Shown here: one piece after another, positions 1-9,826 of the stretch
How positions within the stretch are numbered: the first letter of the stretch is position 1
How the letters are laid out: each line of letters begins with the position of its first letter
Assembly (NCBI RefSeq): GCF_001544495.1
Contig: NZ_FCNZ02000009.1
Coordinates: 186,001 to 250,000 of the forward strand
DNA: 64,000 nt
Direction of reading: 5' to 3'
Source of the DNA: Caballeronia telluris
GTDB lineage: Bacteria; Pseudomonadota; Gammaproteobacteria; Burkholderiales; Burkholderiaceae
Made by a program: the position numbers and the translations under genes
Notes under the pieces: model-generated
What the model saw: the letters and a program-made list of their open reading frames with translations, nothing else
What the model was told of the DNA's origin: nothing
Databases searched by the model: none

Positions 1-711
<711 letters not shown>

Positions 712-740
712 GCGCTTTCGTTTTTCGATTTGCATTGGCA

Positions 741-772
741 AACCCGCTCTTCGTGAGCGGGTTTTGTTTTTC
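741..772 (+). terminator. Intrinsic terminator after adk
   Basis: Nine-base-pair stem AACCCGCTC/GAGCGGGTT with a short loop, followed by a broken T tract (TTTTGTTTTT). It separates adk from the SDR gene, so the two are probably independent transcription units. Confidence 0.85.
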
Positions 773-863
773 CGCGCGTGGAGAATCGAAGCCGCGCGAG
801 CTGGCGGATACAATCGTCCGGCCTCAAAACACGCATAGCGACACTCAAGCCAAGGAGCGAGAC

Positions 864-1622
864 ATGGACATCCAAGACAACGTCTTTTTGATCACCGGCG
901 GCGCATCTGGCCTCGGCGCCGCGACCGCGCGCCTCGTCACGGAACACGGCGGCAAGGTCGTGCTCGCCGACATGAACGAAGCGGCGGGCGAAGCGCTCGC
1001 GAAAGAACTGGGCGGCGTGTTCGTGAAATGCGACGTGAGTCAGGAAGCGGACGGCAAACAGGCCGTCGAGGCCGCGACGCAACTCGGCAGCCTGCGCGGC
1101 CTCGTGAACTGCGCGGGCGTCGCGCCGGCATCGAAGACCGTCGGCCGGGACGGCCCTCACCCGCTCGACCTGTTCGCGAAGACGATCGCCGTCAACCTGA
1201 TCGGCACGTTCAACATGATCCGGCTCGCGGCGGCCGCGATGTCGAAGAACGAGCCGAACGCAGCGGGCGAGCGCGGCGTGATCGTCAGCACGGCGTCGGT
1301 CGCGGCTTTCGACGGACAAATCGGACAGGCGGCCTATGCGGCATCGAAGAGCGGCGTCGCGGGCATGACGCTGCCGATCGCACGCGACCTCTCGCGCAAC
1401 GCGATCCGCGTGATGACGATCGCGCCCGGCATCTTCGAGACGCCGATGCTGCTCGGCATGCCGCAGGACGTCCAGGACGCGCTCGGCGCGATGGTGCCGT
1501 TTCCCTCGCGGCTTGGCCGGCCGGCCGAATTCGCGATGCTCGTCAAGCAGATCTTCGACAATCCGATGCTCAACGGCGAAGTGATCCGGCTGGACGGCGC
1601 GATTCGCATGCAGCCGAAATGA
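864..1622 (+). CDS. SDR oxidoreductase, 3-hydroxyacyl-CoA dehydrogenase type
   Basis: A 252-residue short-chain dehydrogenase/reductase. The NAD(P) motif TGGASGLG is at residues 11-18, NCAG at about 82-85, and the catalytic Tyr158-x3-Lys162 lies in YAASK with STAS just before it. An Asp after the second beta strand (VVLADM) favours NAD(H). The overall sequence, including the C-terminal [12 protein letters not shown], resembles the HSD10/3-hydroxyacyl-CoA dehydrogenase type-2 group, which acts in fatty-acid or branched-chain acyl-CoA oxidation. The substrate is inferred from family only. The start is fixed by AAGGAG 7 nt upstream; the longer upstream reading would begin inside the adk terminator. 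Confidence 0.88.
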   Translation: MDIQDNVFLITGGASGLGAATARLVTEHGGKVVLADMNEAAGEALAKELGGVFVKCDVSQEADGKQAVEAATQLGSLRGLVNCAGVAPASKTVGRDGPHPLDLFAKTIAVNLIGTFNMIRLAAAAMSKNEPNAAGERGVIVSTASVAAFDGQIGQAAYAASKSGVAGMTLPIARDLSRNAIRVMTIAPGIFETPMLLGMPQDVQDALGAMVPFPSRLGRPAEFAMLVKQIFDNPMLNGEVIRLDGAIRMQPK

Positions 1623-1625
1623 AAA

Positions 1626-1655
1626 ACGGCGGCCTTCGCGGGCCGCCGTCTTCGT
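1626..1655. terminator. Bidirectional terminator between convergent SDR and sirB1 genes
   Basis: Nine-bp stem ACGGCGGCC/GGCCGCCGT at 1626-1634 and 1641-1649 with a six-base loop. A run of A residues on the left supplies the T tract for the minus-strand transcript; the plus-strand tail is T-rich but interrupted. Confidence 0.75.
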
Positions 1656-1673
1656 TCTCGCTGCAAGAGCGCT

Positions 1674-2519
1674 TCAATCGCCGTCGTGCTGGGTGCGCTG
1701 CCGGAGCTCGTGCAATTCCGTTTCGACGACGGTCGCGTCTTCCGCCTCGGGCCGGTCTTCGAGATAGCGTTGCAAATCTTCCAGCGCCGGGCGCAGGTAA
1801 TCGAGCCGCGCGTACGCGAAACCGCGATCGCGCACTTCCTCGATGTTCTCGGGCAGCAGAATCACGAGCCGCTGCTGGACGGCGAGCAGCCGCTGCCAGC
1901 GCTCCGTTTGCAGATAGACGCTCTTCAGGTTGCGCAGCATCCGCGCGACGATTTCACGGCGTGTCGCCGGTTGCAGCAGCACGCGCAGCGCGCTCCCGAG
2001 CGATTCGCCGACGCGCTGCACATACGGCTCCAGCATCTCCACCATCTGCGATTCGGACAGATAGTGGCCCGTGGTCGGATCGAGCATCACGTCGCCGTCG
2101 GGCGCGCTGACGCGCAGCAGGAAGTGTCCCGGAAACGACACGCCGCGCACCGGAATGCCGAGCTGCTCGGCCATCTCCAGATAGATCACCGCGAGCGAAA
2201 TCGGGATGCCGCGCCGGCGCTTCAGCACGACGTTCAGATGGCTGTTGTCCGGATCGTAATAGTCGTTGAGGTTGCTCGTGAAACCGAGTTCGCGGAAGAA
2301 ATAACGATTCAGCACGCCGACTTTCTGCTTGATGTCGGCGTCCTCGGGCATGCGGCGGCGCACCCGCAGGACGAGTTCATCGACTTCGGCGAGCACGCCC
2401 TGCAAGTCGAGATCGGGATAGGCGTCCTGCGCCAGCGACAAAGCCGACTCCGTGAGCGGCAGCGTTTCGTCTTCCGCCACGAGCGAGCTGAAATAGTCGA
2501 GGATGCGCGTTGTCGTCAT
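1674..2519 (-). CDS. SirB1-family transglutaminase-like/TPR protein
   Basis: A 281-residue cytoplasmic protein of the SirB1 (YchA) family. The N-terminal half is the inactive-looking transglutaminase-like core (around residues 40-160, with GIPISLAVIYLEMA and FPGHFLLR). The C-terminal half is TPR-like helices containing a run of tyrosine/leucine-spaced repeats. The family's biochemical activity is not established. It directly follows murJ, and the stop of murJ and the start codon share one base (TGATG), so the two are translationally coupled and form one operon on the minus strand. Confidence 0.88.
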   Translation of the reverse strand: MTTTRILDYFSSLVAEDETLPLTESALSLAQDAYPDLDLQGVLAEVDELVLRVRRRMPEDADIKQKVGVLNRYFFRELGFTSNLNDYYDPDNSHLNVVLKRRRGIPISLAVIYLEMAEQLGIPVRGVSFPGHFLLRVSAPDGDVMLDPTTGHYLSESQMVEMLEPYVQRVGESLGSALRVLLQPATRREIVARMLRNLKSVYLQTERWQRLLAVQQRLVILLPENIEEVRDRGFAYARLDYLRPALEDLQRYLEDRPEAEDATVVETELHELRQRTQHDGD

Positions 2520-4069
2520 CAGAGCGTTCGCCTTCGGAAATACGCGTATTTAAAGCCCATCGCGGAGAGCATACCGAAATATAGCGCGGCGAAGATAACC
2601 AGGCTCGCTCCGAGCAGCACAATTCGTGCGAGCGGCGTCGCGCCCATGCCGATCCAGTCGAAGTTCGCCGACACCCAGTGCATCACGCCCGCGAGCACGA
2701 GACACGCGCCCAGCAGTTGCACGAAAAAGCGCGTCCAGCCCGCCGACGGCTGATAGATTCCGCGCCTGCGCAAGCCGAGGAACAACAAGAGCGCGTTGGC
2801 GAGCGCGCCGAGACCGATCGAAAGTGTCAGGCCCGCGTGCGAAAAAATCGGCACGAAAATGTAATTGCTGACCTGCGTCATCACCAGCACACCGACCGCG
2901 ATCTTCACCGGCGTCTTGATGTCCTGTTTCGCGTAGAAGCCGGGCGCGAGAATCTTGATGAGGATCAGGCCGATCAGCCCGATGCCATACGCCGAGAGCG
3001 CCCGGCCGACCATCACGACGGAGTGCGCGTCGAACTTGCCGTAGTGGAAAAGCGTCGCGGTGAGCGGCTCCGCGAAGAAGAACAGCGCGACGGCGCTCGG
3101 CGCGGCCAGCAGGAACGTGATGCGCAGACCCCAGTCGAGGAGCGCGGAATATTCGACGGGATCGGCGTCGACGTGCGCTTTCGAGAGGCTCGGCAGCAGG
3201 ATCGTGCCGAGCGCGGCGCCGAGGAGCGCGGTCGGGAATTCCATCAGGCGGTCAGCGTAATTGATCCACGAGACGGCGCCTTGCCCGATCTGCGAGGCGA
3301 TATTCGTATTGATGATGAGGCTCAACTGGCCGACGGAGACGGCGAAGGTCGCCGGGACCATCTTGAGGAGTACGCGCTTCACGCCGGGATGCCGCAGCGC
3401 GCGAAAGAAATTGAGCCCGATGCGCGGGATCATGTCGATTTTCTTGAGCCCCGGCAGCTGCACGAGAAACTGCAAAACCCCGCCGACGATCACCGCGTAT
3501 GCGAGCGCGAACACCGGCACTTTCAGGTGCGGCGCGACGAACACGGCCGCGCCGATGAACGAGACGTTCAGCAGCACCGGCGCGAACGCCGGCAGCGAAA
3601 ACTGCTTGTAGGTGTTGAGCACGCCGGACGCGAGCGTCGTCAGCGAGATCAAGATGATGTAGGGGAACATGATCCGCGTCATCGAGACGGCGAGCACGTA
3701 AGCCTGGCCGTCGTGCTTCAGCCCCGACGCCACCGCGAACACCACCCACGACGCGCCCGCCGCGCCCGCGAGCGAGAGCACGGCGAGGCTCCAGGCGAGC
3801 ACGGTGGACATCGCGTCGACGAGCGCCTTGGTCGGGTCGTGCCCTTCGGTATTCTTGAACTCCGCGAGGATCGGCACGAACGCCTGCGCGAACGCGCCTT
3901 CCGCGGACAGACGCCGCAGCAGGTTCGGTATTCGGAAGGCGACGTAAAAGGCGTCGGTGAACTGGCTCGCGCCGAAGGCTCGGGCGATCAGCGTTTCGCG
4001 GACCAGCCCGGTCACGCGCGACAGCAGCGTGAAGCCGCTGACCGTCAAAAGGGCGCGGAATAGATTCAT
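2519..4069 (-). CDS. murJ: Lipid II flippase MurJ
   Basis: An inner-membrane MOP-superfamily protein of 516 residues with about 14 hydrophobic segments. It flips lipid-linked peptidoglycan precursor to the periplasmic face. The N-terminal signature SRVTGLVRETLIARAFGAS is typical of MurJ/MviN, including the conserved central-cavity arginines. A longer reading extends to 4120, but the family starts with MNLFRAL, so the ATG at 4069 is used. It is the upstream gene of the murJ-sirB1 pair and is divergent from rpsT across about 360 nt. Confidence 0.95.
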   Translation of the reverse strand: MNLFRALLTVSGFTLLSRVTGLVRETLIARAFGASQFTDAFYVAFRIPNLLRRLSAEGAFAQAFVPILAEFKNTEGHDPTKALVDAMSTVLAWSLAVLSLAGAAGASWVVFAVASGLKHDGQAYVLAVSMTRIMFPYIILISLTTLASGVLNTYKQFSLPAFAPVLLNVSFIGAAVFVAPHLKVPVFALAYAVIVGGVLQFLVQLPGLKKIDMIPRIGLNFFRALRHPGVKRVLLKMVPATFAVSVGQLSLIINTNIASQIGQGAVSWINYADRLMEFPTALLGAALGTILLPSLSKAHVDADPVEYSALLDWGLRITFLLAAPSAVALFFFAEPLTATLFHYGKFDAHSVVMVGRALSAYGIGLIGLILIKILAPGFYAKQDIKTPVKIAVGVLVMTQVSNYIFVPIFSHAGLTLSIGLGALANALLLFLGLRRRGIYQPSAGWTRFFVQLLGACLVLAGVMHWVSANFDWIGMGATPLARIVLLGASLVIFAALYFGMLSAMGFKYAYFRRRTL

Positions 4070-4195
4070 GGGGCGCTTATTATACGGGCGGCGCGTGCCG
4101 GTCTCAGATCGGCTCCGCACAAAGACGGGAGCGGCGCCGCCGGCCCGCCCTACGAGGCCTCAGGCACCCGTGCGGTACGCGGCTCGAATCGGCGC

Positions 4196-4225
4196 TTGTC
4201 ACATCTTGTGGTTGCTTGCTATACT
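4196..4225 (+). promoter_or_regulatory. Sigma-70-type promoter for rpsT
   Basis: TTGTCA (4196-4201) and TATACT (4220-4225) separated by 18 nt, the best match in the murJ-rpsT gap. It implies a 5' leader of about 200 nt before the S20 start codon. Confidence 0.65.
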
Positions 4226-4432
4226 CGTCGGTTTCGAAGCTCCGCAAAGGCAGCTTCACGTGTTTTTTCCACGATTTTTGCGCTCTTGGGCAATCGTTCC
4301 CGGGAGTTCCGATCAAAGCAGCGCGTAGGAAGCCACCTTCGCACTCTCGTCTGGTCCACGGCCAGAGCAGTAGCGAGCGGGGTGAACACTCGCTGACACA
4401 AGTAAACAGCTGGAACAGGATAAGGAACCGTC

Positions 4433-4711
4433 ATGGCAAATACCGCACAAGCTCGCAAGCGCGCCCGTCAGGCCGCCAAAGCAAACTCGCACAACTCGGC
4501 ACTGCGCTCGAAGTTCCGCACCGCCATCAAGGCAGTTCGCAAGGCGATCGACGCCGGCGATCAAGCCAAGGCTGCTGAAATCTTCAAGTCGTCGTCGAAG
4601 ACGATCGACATCATCGCCGACAAGAAAATCGTTCACAAGAACAAGGCCGCTCGCCATAAGAGCCGCCTGGCTGCAGCCATCAAGGGTCTGCAAGCTCCCG
4701 CAGCCCAGTAA
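4433..4711 (+). CDS. rpsT: 30S ribosomal protein bS20
   Basis: Small basic primary-binding protein of the 30S subunit, contacting 16S rRNA helices. The 92 residues are almost all helical, rich in Lys, Ala and Arg, and begin [13 protein letters not shown] as in other bacterial S20 proteins. AAGGA lies 8 nt before the ATG. It stands alone, with its own promoter and terminator. In E. coli S20 represses its own translation; the long leader here makes similar control possible, but that is inference. Confidence 0.97.
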   Translation: MANTAQARKRARQAAKANSHNSALRSKFRTAIKAVRKAIDAGDQAKAAEIFKSSSKTIDIIADKKIVHKNKAARHKSRLAAAIKGLQAPAAQ

Positions 4712-4822
4712 TTCCGGCTCGCTGCCGGCTGTATCCGCCGCCGGGCGCGCATTCTCTGCGCACTTCCGGCGTTCGCGCGATTCAGCCGGCCGCTGCTTCC
4801 TGTTTCCGCTGTCGCAGCATCG

Positions 4823-4849
4823 AAAAAGCCCGCTTTCGCGGGCTTTTTT
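4823..4849 (+). terminator. Intrinsic terminator after rpsT
   Basis: AAAAAGCCCGC/GCGGGCTTTTTT hairpin with a TTTC loop and six Ts, a textbook rho-independent terminator. The A tract on the left may also serve the convergent DUF3579 gene. Confidence 0.9.
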
Positions 4850-4875
4850 GTCGTCGACAGCGCGCCTTGAACCGT

Positions 4876-5208
4876 TCAGCGCTGATTCGTCTGCGTGCCG
4901 TGATGCGGCGGCAGTTCGCACGCTTCGGTGACCACCAGATCGTTGTCCTTCGCGAAGTTCATCACGAAATCGAATGCCATCGGTTCGACGTCGCGCAGGC
5001 GCGAGTCGAGGATCACCGTCTTCACGTTGCCGAGCATCGTCGGACGGACATACGACGAATATTGCAGGCGCGCATTCGGTCCCCTCGCCCCCGGCCCGAA
5101 CGCCGACATCACGCCGCACAGTCGCTCCGACCAGTCGCTCGGGCGAAAGGTCTTTCCGCTCTTGGTCACGCCTTGAATGAAGTACTCGGTTGGGGTTGCT
5201 TCGGCCAT
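4876..5208 (-). CDS. DUF3579 domain protein
   Basis: A 110-residue soluble protein of unknown function matching the DUF3579 family by its pattern (EYFIQGVTKSGKTFRPSDW near the N-terminus, then LDSRLRDVEPMAFDFVMNFA). The family is small and mainly betaproteobacterial. It lies divergent from argF, an arrangement I know from other Burkholderiaceae. The ATG at 5208 is preferred over the upstream in-frame start because the extra 16 residues are arginine-rich and not family-like. Confidence 0.8.
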   Translation of the reverse strand: MAEATPTEYFIQGVTKSGKTFRPSDWSERLCGVMSAFGPGARGPNARLQYSSYVRPTMLGNVKTVILDSRLRDVEPMAFDFVMNFAKDNDLVVTEACELPPHHGTQTNQR

Positions 5209-5703
5209 GTAGGAATACCTGTTTGACGGCCGGCTGGCACGCCGGCGAACACGCACGCATCATGCACAAACCGCGTCGGCGGGCGCTGCCGATGCGGTTT
5301 CATCGGATACGGCCTTTCGTGGTTCTGTCGGTTCCGGGCTCGTGGTCTCGGCCGGACCCGCTTCGGACATCCGGCGCGACGCTGCATCTGAAAAAGCGTG
5401 CGCGTCATGCGCATTGGATCGCGCGTTTCGGCCAGTCGAACCTGCGCCGCGAACACGCGTTGGAAGCTGCGAAATGTCAGTGATGTGTTGAAAAAACCAG
5501 CGCAATTATACAGCAGCGGCCTTCTTTCCGCAGTGCACCCAAACGGCCGGATGCCCTGCTCTCGCGCCCTGCGGCGCGGTTCTGCGCGTTTTGGCCAACT
5601 CGTCAAACAGGGCGAAATCCTTTATGCTCAAATGTGATACCACCAACGACGGCGGCGCCGTCCGGCTCATTCCGGGCCGGGTCGAAGCCGCCGTATGCGT
5701 TTC
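5209..5703. promoter_or_regulatory. Divergent DUF3579/argF intergenic region
   Basis: Almost 500 nt with no credible gene. On the minus strand TATAAT (5510-5505) is a good -10 for DUF3579, although no clear -35 precedes it; it would leave a leader near 290 nt. On the plus strand TCGTCA (5600-5605), 17 nt, TATGCT (5623-5628) is a candidate argF promoter. I see no convincing ARG-box. Confidence 0.4.
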
Positions 5704-6633
5704 ATGACCTCCAAAAAAATTCGCCACTATCTGCAGTTCAAGGATTTCTCGCTCGACGATTACGACTACGTCCTCGAACGCGCGCGCATCCTGAAGCGCA
5801 AGTTCAAGAGCTACGAGACCTATCATCCGCTGCACGACCGCACGCTTGCGATGATCTTCGAAAAGAATTCGACGCGCACGCGTCTTTCGTTCGAAGCCGG
5901 CATCTTCCAGCTCGGCGGCCACGCGGTGTTTCTCAGCACGCGCGACACGCAGCTCGGTCGCGGCGAGCCGATCGAGGACGCGGCGCAGGTCGTCTCGCGG
6001 ATGGTCGACATCATCATGATCCGCACGTTCGGGCAGGAGATCATCCAGCGTTTCGCCGAGAATTCGCGCGTGCCGGTGATCAACGGTCTGACGAACGAAT
6101 ATCACCCGTGTCAGGTGCTCGCCGACATCTTCACGTACTACGAGCATCGCGGGCCGATCCACGGCAAGACGGTCGCGTGGGTCGGCGACGCCAACAACAT
6201 GCTCTACACGTGGATCGAGGCGGCACAGATTCTCGGTTTCAAGCTGCGGCTCTCGACGCCGCCGGGCTACAAGCTCGACCGAGCGCTCGTCCCGGACGAA
6301 AGCGCGCCGTTCTACGAGGAATTCGACGATCCGAACGACGCCTGCGCCGGCGCCGACCTCGTCACGACGGACGTATGGACCAGCATGGGTTTCGAGGCCG
6401 AGAACGAGGCGCGCAAGAAGGCGTTCGCCGACTGGTGCGTCGATGCCGAAATGATGGCGCGCGCCAATCCGGACGCGCTTTTCATGCACTGCCTGCCCGC
6501 GCATCGCGGCGAGGAAGTGAGCGCGGAAGTGATCGACGGTCCGCAGAGCGTCGTCTGGGACGAGGCGGAAAACCGTCTGCACGTGCAAAAGGCGCTCATG
6601 GAGTACCTGCTGCTCGGAAAGCTTAATCACTGA
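5704..6633 (+). CDS. argF: Ornithine carbamoyltransferase
   Basis: Transfers the carbamoyl group of carbamoyl phosphate to ornithine to give citrulline in arginine synthesis. The 309-residue protein has all family signatures: the carbamoyl-phosphate loop STRTR at 56-60, HPCQ at 134-137, and the ornithine-site HCLP at 262-265 followed by AHRGEE. SMGFE is also present. The ATG at 5704 (MTSKKIRHYLQF) is the usual family start; another in-frame ATG lies three codons upstream and there is no strong ribosome-binding site to decide between them. Confidence 0.96.
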   Translation: MTSKKIRHYLQFKDFSLDDYDYVLERARILKRKFKSYETYHPLHDRTLAMIFEKNSTRTRLSFEAGIFQLGGHAVFLSTRDTQLGRGEPIEDAAQVVSRMVDIIMIRTFGQEIIQRFAENSRVPVINGLTNEYHPCQVLADIFTYYEHRGPIHGKTVAWVGDANNMLYTWIEAAQILGFKLRLSTPPGYKLDRALVPDESAPFYEEFDDPNDACAGADLVTTDVWTSMGFEAENEARKKAFADWCVDAEMMARANPDALFMHCLPAHRGEEVSAEVIDGPQSVVWDEAENRLHVQKALMEYLLLGKLNH

Positions 6634-6651
6634 TTCGACGCGAGCTTCAAC

Positions 6652-6688
6652 GTCAAAACCCGCCGGCAACGGCGGGTCTTGACCTTTT
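6652..6688. terminator. Bidirectional hairpin between argF and murB
   Basis: Stem ACCCGCCG/CGGCGGGT (6658-6665, 6670-6677) with a GCAA tetraloop, extended by outer GTCAA/TTGAC pairing. T tracts are short on both sides, so termination strength is uncertain. Confidence 0.6.
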
Positions 6689-6699
6689 GGCGCAGCGCT

Positions 6700-7716
6700 T
6701 CAGAGACAGACCGGCTCGGCTTCCAGTTCGACGTCGAAGCGCGCGAGGACATCGCGTCTGATTGCGGCCGCGAGTTCCAGTACTTGCGCCCCGGTCGCGC
6801 CGCCGCGATTGACGAGCACGAGCGCCTGCCGGTCGTGCACCGCCGCGCCGCCGATCGAGCGCCCTTTCCAGCCGCAGCGGTCGATCAACCATCCCGCTGC
6901 GAGTTTCGCCGATCCATCCGGCTGGCGGTACGAAACGACGCCGGGTTCGCGTGACCGGAGGGTTTCGAACGCCTCGGCGCTCACCACCGGATTCTTGAAG
7001 AAACTGCCCGCGTTGCCGAGCACGGTCCAGTCGGGCAGTTTCGCCCGCCGCACCGCGACGACCGCATCGAAGATGGCCTGCGCATCGCGCTTGCCCGAGC
7101 CTTCGAGCGCGCGCGCGACGTCCGCGTAATCCGCGCGCGGCGTCCACGCTTTTGAAAGCCGGAACACCACCGACGTGATCACGAACCGCCCGCGTCCGGC
7201 CCGCTTGAAAAAGCTGTCGCGATAACCGAATGCGCACGCGTCGCGGTCGAAGTCGTGCGCAACGCCTGTCGCCAGTTCGATTGCTCGCAGACGCTCGAAG
7301 CGCTCGCCCATTTCGAGCCCATACGCGCCGATGTTCTGGATCGGCGCGGCGCCCACCGTGCCCGGAATCAGCGCGAGATTTTCGAGCCCGGGCATGCCCT
7401 GGGCGAGCGTCCACGCGACGAAGTCGTGCCAGTTCTCGCCCGCGCCGGCTTCGACGAGATACGCGTCGCCGTCTTCGCCGATCACGCGCTTGCCCGGAAT
7501 GCCGACCAGGAACGCGACGCCGTCGAAGTCGCGCGTCAGCACGACGTTGCTGCCGCCGCCGAGCACGAGCCGCGCCAGGTTCGCGATGCGTTCGTCGCGC
7601 GCGAGCGCCGCGACTTGCGCTTCGCTTTCGAGTTTCATCGCGTAACGCGCGCTCACGTCGAAGCCGAACGTGTTGTGCGAACGAAGCGAGTAGTGGTCGA
7701 CGAGGGACGGGAGCAT
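6700..7716 (-). CDS. murB: UDP-N-acetylenolpyruvoylglucosamine reductase
   Basis: FAD- and NADPH-dependent reductase that makes UDP-MurNAc in the cytoplasmic stage of peptidoglycan synthesis. The 338-residue protein begins [14 protein letters not shown], has the FAD-binding GGGSNVVL near residue 50, and [16 protein letters not shown]. The type-I MurB YRDSFFK insert and NAGSFFKNP (catalytic Ser region) follow. The ORF remains open far upstream, but the ATG at 7716 matches the family N-terminus. Confidence 0.95.
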   Translation of the reverse strand: MLPSLVDHYSLRSHNTFGFDVSARYAMKLESEAQVAALARDERIANLARLVLGGGSNVVLTRDFDGVAFLVGIPGKRVIGEDGDAYLVEAGAGENWHDFVAWTLAQGMPGLENLALIPGTVGAAPIQNIGAYGLEMGERFERLRAIELATGVAHDFDRDACAFGYRDSFFKRAGRGRFVITSVVFRLSKAWTPRADYADVARALEGSGKRDAQAIFDAVVAVRRAKLPDWTVLGNAGSFFKNPVVSAEAFETLRSREPGVVSYRQPDGSAKLAAGWLIDRCGWKGRSIGGAAVHDRQALVLVNRGGATGAQVLELAAAIRRDVLARFDVELEAEPVCL

Positions 7717-7745
7717 GAAAAACCGCGTGCGGAGAAGAGGCGTCC

Positions 7746-7774
7746 TTGGGCAAAGCGGGACGCATCGGTAGAAT
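7746..7774 (+). promoter_or_regulatory. Candidate promoter for yajQ
   Basis: TTGGGC (7746-7751) and TAGAAT (7769-7774) with 17-nt spacing, about 70 nt before the yajQ start codon. Match is moderate. Confidence 0.4.
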
Positions 7775-7845
7775 GGCGATGGTCCGTGATTATAGCGAGT
7801 GCGCGGGTGCGTTTCCGCGCCTCGCCTCAACGAAGGGGAATGCAG

Positions 7846-8331
7846 ATGCCATCGTTTGACGTCGTCAGCGAAGCAAACATGATCGAGGTGAAGAACTCGA
7901 TCGAGCAGTCGAACAAGGAAATTTCCACGCGCTTCGACTTCAAGGGTTCCGACGCGCGCGTCGAGCAGAAGGAGCGCGAACTGACGCTCTACGCCGACGA
8001 CGACTTCAAGCTCGGTCAGGTGAAGGACGTGTTGCTGTCCAAAATGGCGAAGCGCAACGTCGACGTGCGTTTTCTCGACTACAAGAAAATCGAGAAGATC
8101 GGCGGCGACAAGGTGAAACAGGTCGTCGAGATCAAGAAAGGCGTGACGGGCGACCTCGCGAAGAAGATCGTCAAGCTCGTGAAGGACAGCAAGATCAAGG
8201 TGCAGGCGAGCATTCAGGGCGATGCGGTGCGCGTCTCCGGCACGAAGCGCGACGACCTGCAAAGCACGATCGCGATGCTGAAGAAGGACGTGACGGACAC
8301 CCCGCTCGACTTCAATAATTTCCGCGACTGA
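7846..8331 (+). CDS. yajQ: YajQ-family nucleotide/cyclic-di-GMP-binding protein
   Basis: A 161-residue cytoplasmic protein made of two ferredoxin-like lobes, begun by [18 protein letters not shown]. Members of this family bind nucleotides, and some (for example the Xanthomonas protein) bind cyclic-di-GMP and act with a LysR partner; which applies here cannot be read from sequence. Two in-frame ATGs lie close together; AAGGGGA ends 6 nt before the ATG at 7846, which decides the start. Its natural terminator has been split by the IS described at 8361. Confidence 0.92.
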   Translation: MPSFDVVSEANMIEVKNSIEQSNKEISTRFDFKGSDARVEQKERELTLYADDDFKLGQVKDVLLSKMAKRNVDVRFLDYKKIEKIGGDKVKQVVEIKKGVTGDLAKKIVKLVKDSKIKVQASIQGDAVRVSGTKRDDLQSTIAMLKKDVTDTPLDFNNFRD

Positions 8332-8351
8332 GGCCTGCGCCGCGCATGAAG

Positions 8352-8359
8352 AAGCCGCC
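8352..8359 (+). terminator. Left half of a terminator split by the insertion sequence
   Basis: AAGCCGCC here pairs perfectly with GGCGGCTT at 9815-9822, which is followed by a T-rich tract. Removing the IS and one CCT restores an 8-bp stem with a TCCG tetraloop, serving yajQ and, in reverse, plsY. Confidence 0.8.
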
Positions 8360-8393
8360 TTGAACTGACCCCGCAAAGTTGGACAGTTTTCGG

Positions 8394-9230
8394 CTAGGGC
8401 CGCGAGGGCTGAGTCCTGTACATCACGGGACTCAGCCCGTTTAGCTTGAGCTTGATGCGTTTGTGGTTGTAGTAGTGGATGTACTGTCTGATGCCTGCCT
8501 TGAGCGCCTCGACGCTGTCAAACCGGTTCAGGCGGAAGAACTCTGACTTGAGCGTGCCGAAGAAGCTTTCCATTGCCGCATTGTCGTAGCAGTTTGCCTT
8601 GCGCGACATGCTCTGCGTCAGACCGTGTTGATCCAGCAGCCTTCGGTAAGCCGGCATCTGGTACTGCCAGCCCTGATCCGAATGCAGCATCGGCCTGTCC
8701 TGAGCGCCTAGTTTTGCCAACGCTTTCCTGAGCATGCCGCCAACCAGTTCGAAGACCGGGCGCGTGTTCATCTGATAGGCCACGATCTCGCCGTTGTACA
8801 GATCCATGACCGGTGAGAGATACAGTTTCTGCCCCAGCACGTTGAACTCCGTCACGTCCGTGACCCACTTCTGATTGGGCTGCTGCGCGCTGAACTCCCG
8901 TTTCAGCAGGTTCGACGCAATACGCCCGACTTCGCCGCGCCAGGCGCGGTATTTCTTCACCCACACCACCGACTTCAGTTGCAGCTCGCCCATCAGACGT
9001 TGCACCTTCTTGCGGTTGACCGTCTGGCCCATCTGCCGGATCGCCGCCGTGATACGCCGATAGCCATACCGGCCCTTGTGGCGTTCATACACCGCCTTGA
9101 TCCTGGACTTGAGGTCCTTGTGCCGGTCGCCGGCGCCCATCACCTTCAACTGGTAGTAGAACGTGCTGCGCGCCAGACCCGCCGCCTTGAGCAACGCCGG
9201 CACCGGGTGGTGCTGTCTGAGATCCTGCAC
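8394..9230 (-). CDS. IS3-family transposase OrfB (DDE integrase domain)
   Basis: A 278-residue catalytic half. The N-terminal HTH_21 segment ([12 protein letters not shown] through GRYGYRRI) precedes the rve-type integrase core, with DDE residues in [18 protein letters not shown] and [13 protein letters not shown]. It begins at a GTG whose G is the last base of the orfA stop (TAGTG), in the -1 frame. The functional enzyme is most likely an OrfAB fusion made by ribosomal slippage at AAAAAG (9244-9239) just upstream. Confidence 0.93.
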   Translation of the reverse strand: MQDLRQHHPVPALLKAAGLARSTFYYQLKVMGAGDRHKDLKSRIKAVYERHKGRYGYRRITAAIRQMGQTVNRKKVQRLMGELQLKSVVWVKKYRAWRGEVGRIASNLLKREFSAQQPNQKWVTDVTEFNVLGQKLYLSPVMDLYNGEIVAYQMNTRPVFELVGGMLRKALAKLGAQDRPMLHSDQGWQYQMPAYRRLLDQHGLTQSMSRKANCYDNAAMESFFGTLKSEFFRLNRFDSVEALKAGIRQYIHYYNHKRIKLKLNGLSPVMYRTQPSRP

Positions 9231-9757
9231 TATTTGCGCTTTTTCTTTGGCGCGCCCTGCTTGTTCCCCTGAAGCAGGGCATCGAGCTTTTTTAGGTACG
9301 CCACCTCCGCGCGCAAGTACTCGTTTTCCTTGAGCAACTGCTCACGCGTGCGTTCATCTGGCGCACGCTCTTCGGTCGGCTTGTCGGGTGCTGGCTGGGT
9401 CATGGTTTTGCGGCGGCCTCGACGACGAGGCGCCAGAGCGTCGATACCGCCATCATGATACTGGCGTTCCCATTTCGCGATGCAGCTCGGGCTGCGAATG
9501 TCGAACACCGCGGCCACCTGCCGATACGACAGCTCCTTTTTCCACATGCGAGTGAGGACCGACATTCTAAACTGCGCATCATAGTGATGGTATTTCTTGC
9601 GCAATCCGTCACGGCCATGATGCTCATACGTCGCCACCCAGCGCTGCAAATCCGCGCGACTCACGCCGTGCCGATCAGCAAGCCTGCGCGTCCCGACGCC
9701 GCCCGCCAGATACTGCTTCACCAATTCAAGCTTTAACTGCTCACTGTACTTCGCCAT
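9230..9757 (-). CDS. IS3-family transposase OrfA (DNA-binding)
   Basis: A 175-residue DNA-binding half of the IS150-group transposase. Two helix-turn-helix units are visible: YSEQLKLELVKQYL through GVSRADLQRWV, and LSYRQVAAVFDIRSPSCIAKWE. A basic RRRGRRK linker and a heptad-like LLKENEYLRAEVAYLKKL coiled coil follow, which in this family mediates multimerisation. It ends in a lysine-rich KKKRK stretch encoded by an A-rich slippery sequence, as expected for programmed -1 frameshifting into orfB. Confidence 0.92.
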   Translation of the reverse strand: MAKYSEQLKLELVKQYLAGGVGTRRLADRHGVSRADLQRWVATYEHHGRDGLRKKYHHYDAQFRMSVLTRMWKKELSYRQVAAVFDIRSPSCIAKWERQYHDGGIDALAPRRRGRRKTMTQPAPDKPTEERAPDERTREQLLKENEYLRAEVAYLKKLDALLQGNKQGAPKKKRK

Positions 9758-9814
9758 GAAAAACACCCCAAAGGTTGGATCAGTGTCCAACTTTTGGGGT
9801 GCAGTTCACCTCCG

Positions 9815-9826
9815 GGCGGCTTTTCT
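9815..9826 (+). terminator. Right half of the IS-split terminator
   Basis: GGCGGCTT plus the following T-rich tract (TTTTCTTTT), complementary to AAGCCGCC at 8352-8359 on the other side of the IS. In its current position it has lost its partner strand. Confidence 0.78.

Larger units (their letters stand above)
8361..9808 (-). mobile_element. IS3-family (IS150-group) insertion sequence, intact
   Basis: A 1448-bp element bounded by 25-bp imperfect inverted repeats (8361-8385 and 9784-9808, 21 of 25 matching, ends TGAACTG). It is flanked by a 3-bp direct repeat CCT (8358-8360 and 9809-9811), which fits IS3 target duplication. It carries the usual orfA/orfB pair in -1 relative frames. All catalytic motifs are present, the repeats are well preserved and the duplication is exact, so insertion appears recent and the element may still be mobile. 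Confidence 0.93.

Noticed and set aside
1028-2110. A 360-codon plus-strand arginine-rich reading
   Set aside because: Out-of-frame shadow of the SDR gene and antisense of sirB1, both of which have clear domain motifs.
7717-8376. Extended murB reading upstream to 8376
   Set aside because: It is antisense to yajQ; MurB's family N-terminus begins at 7716.
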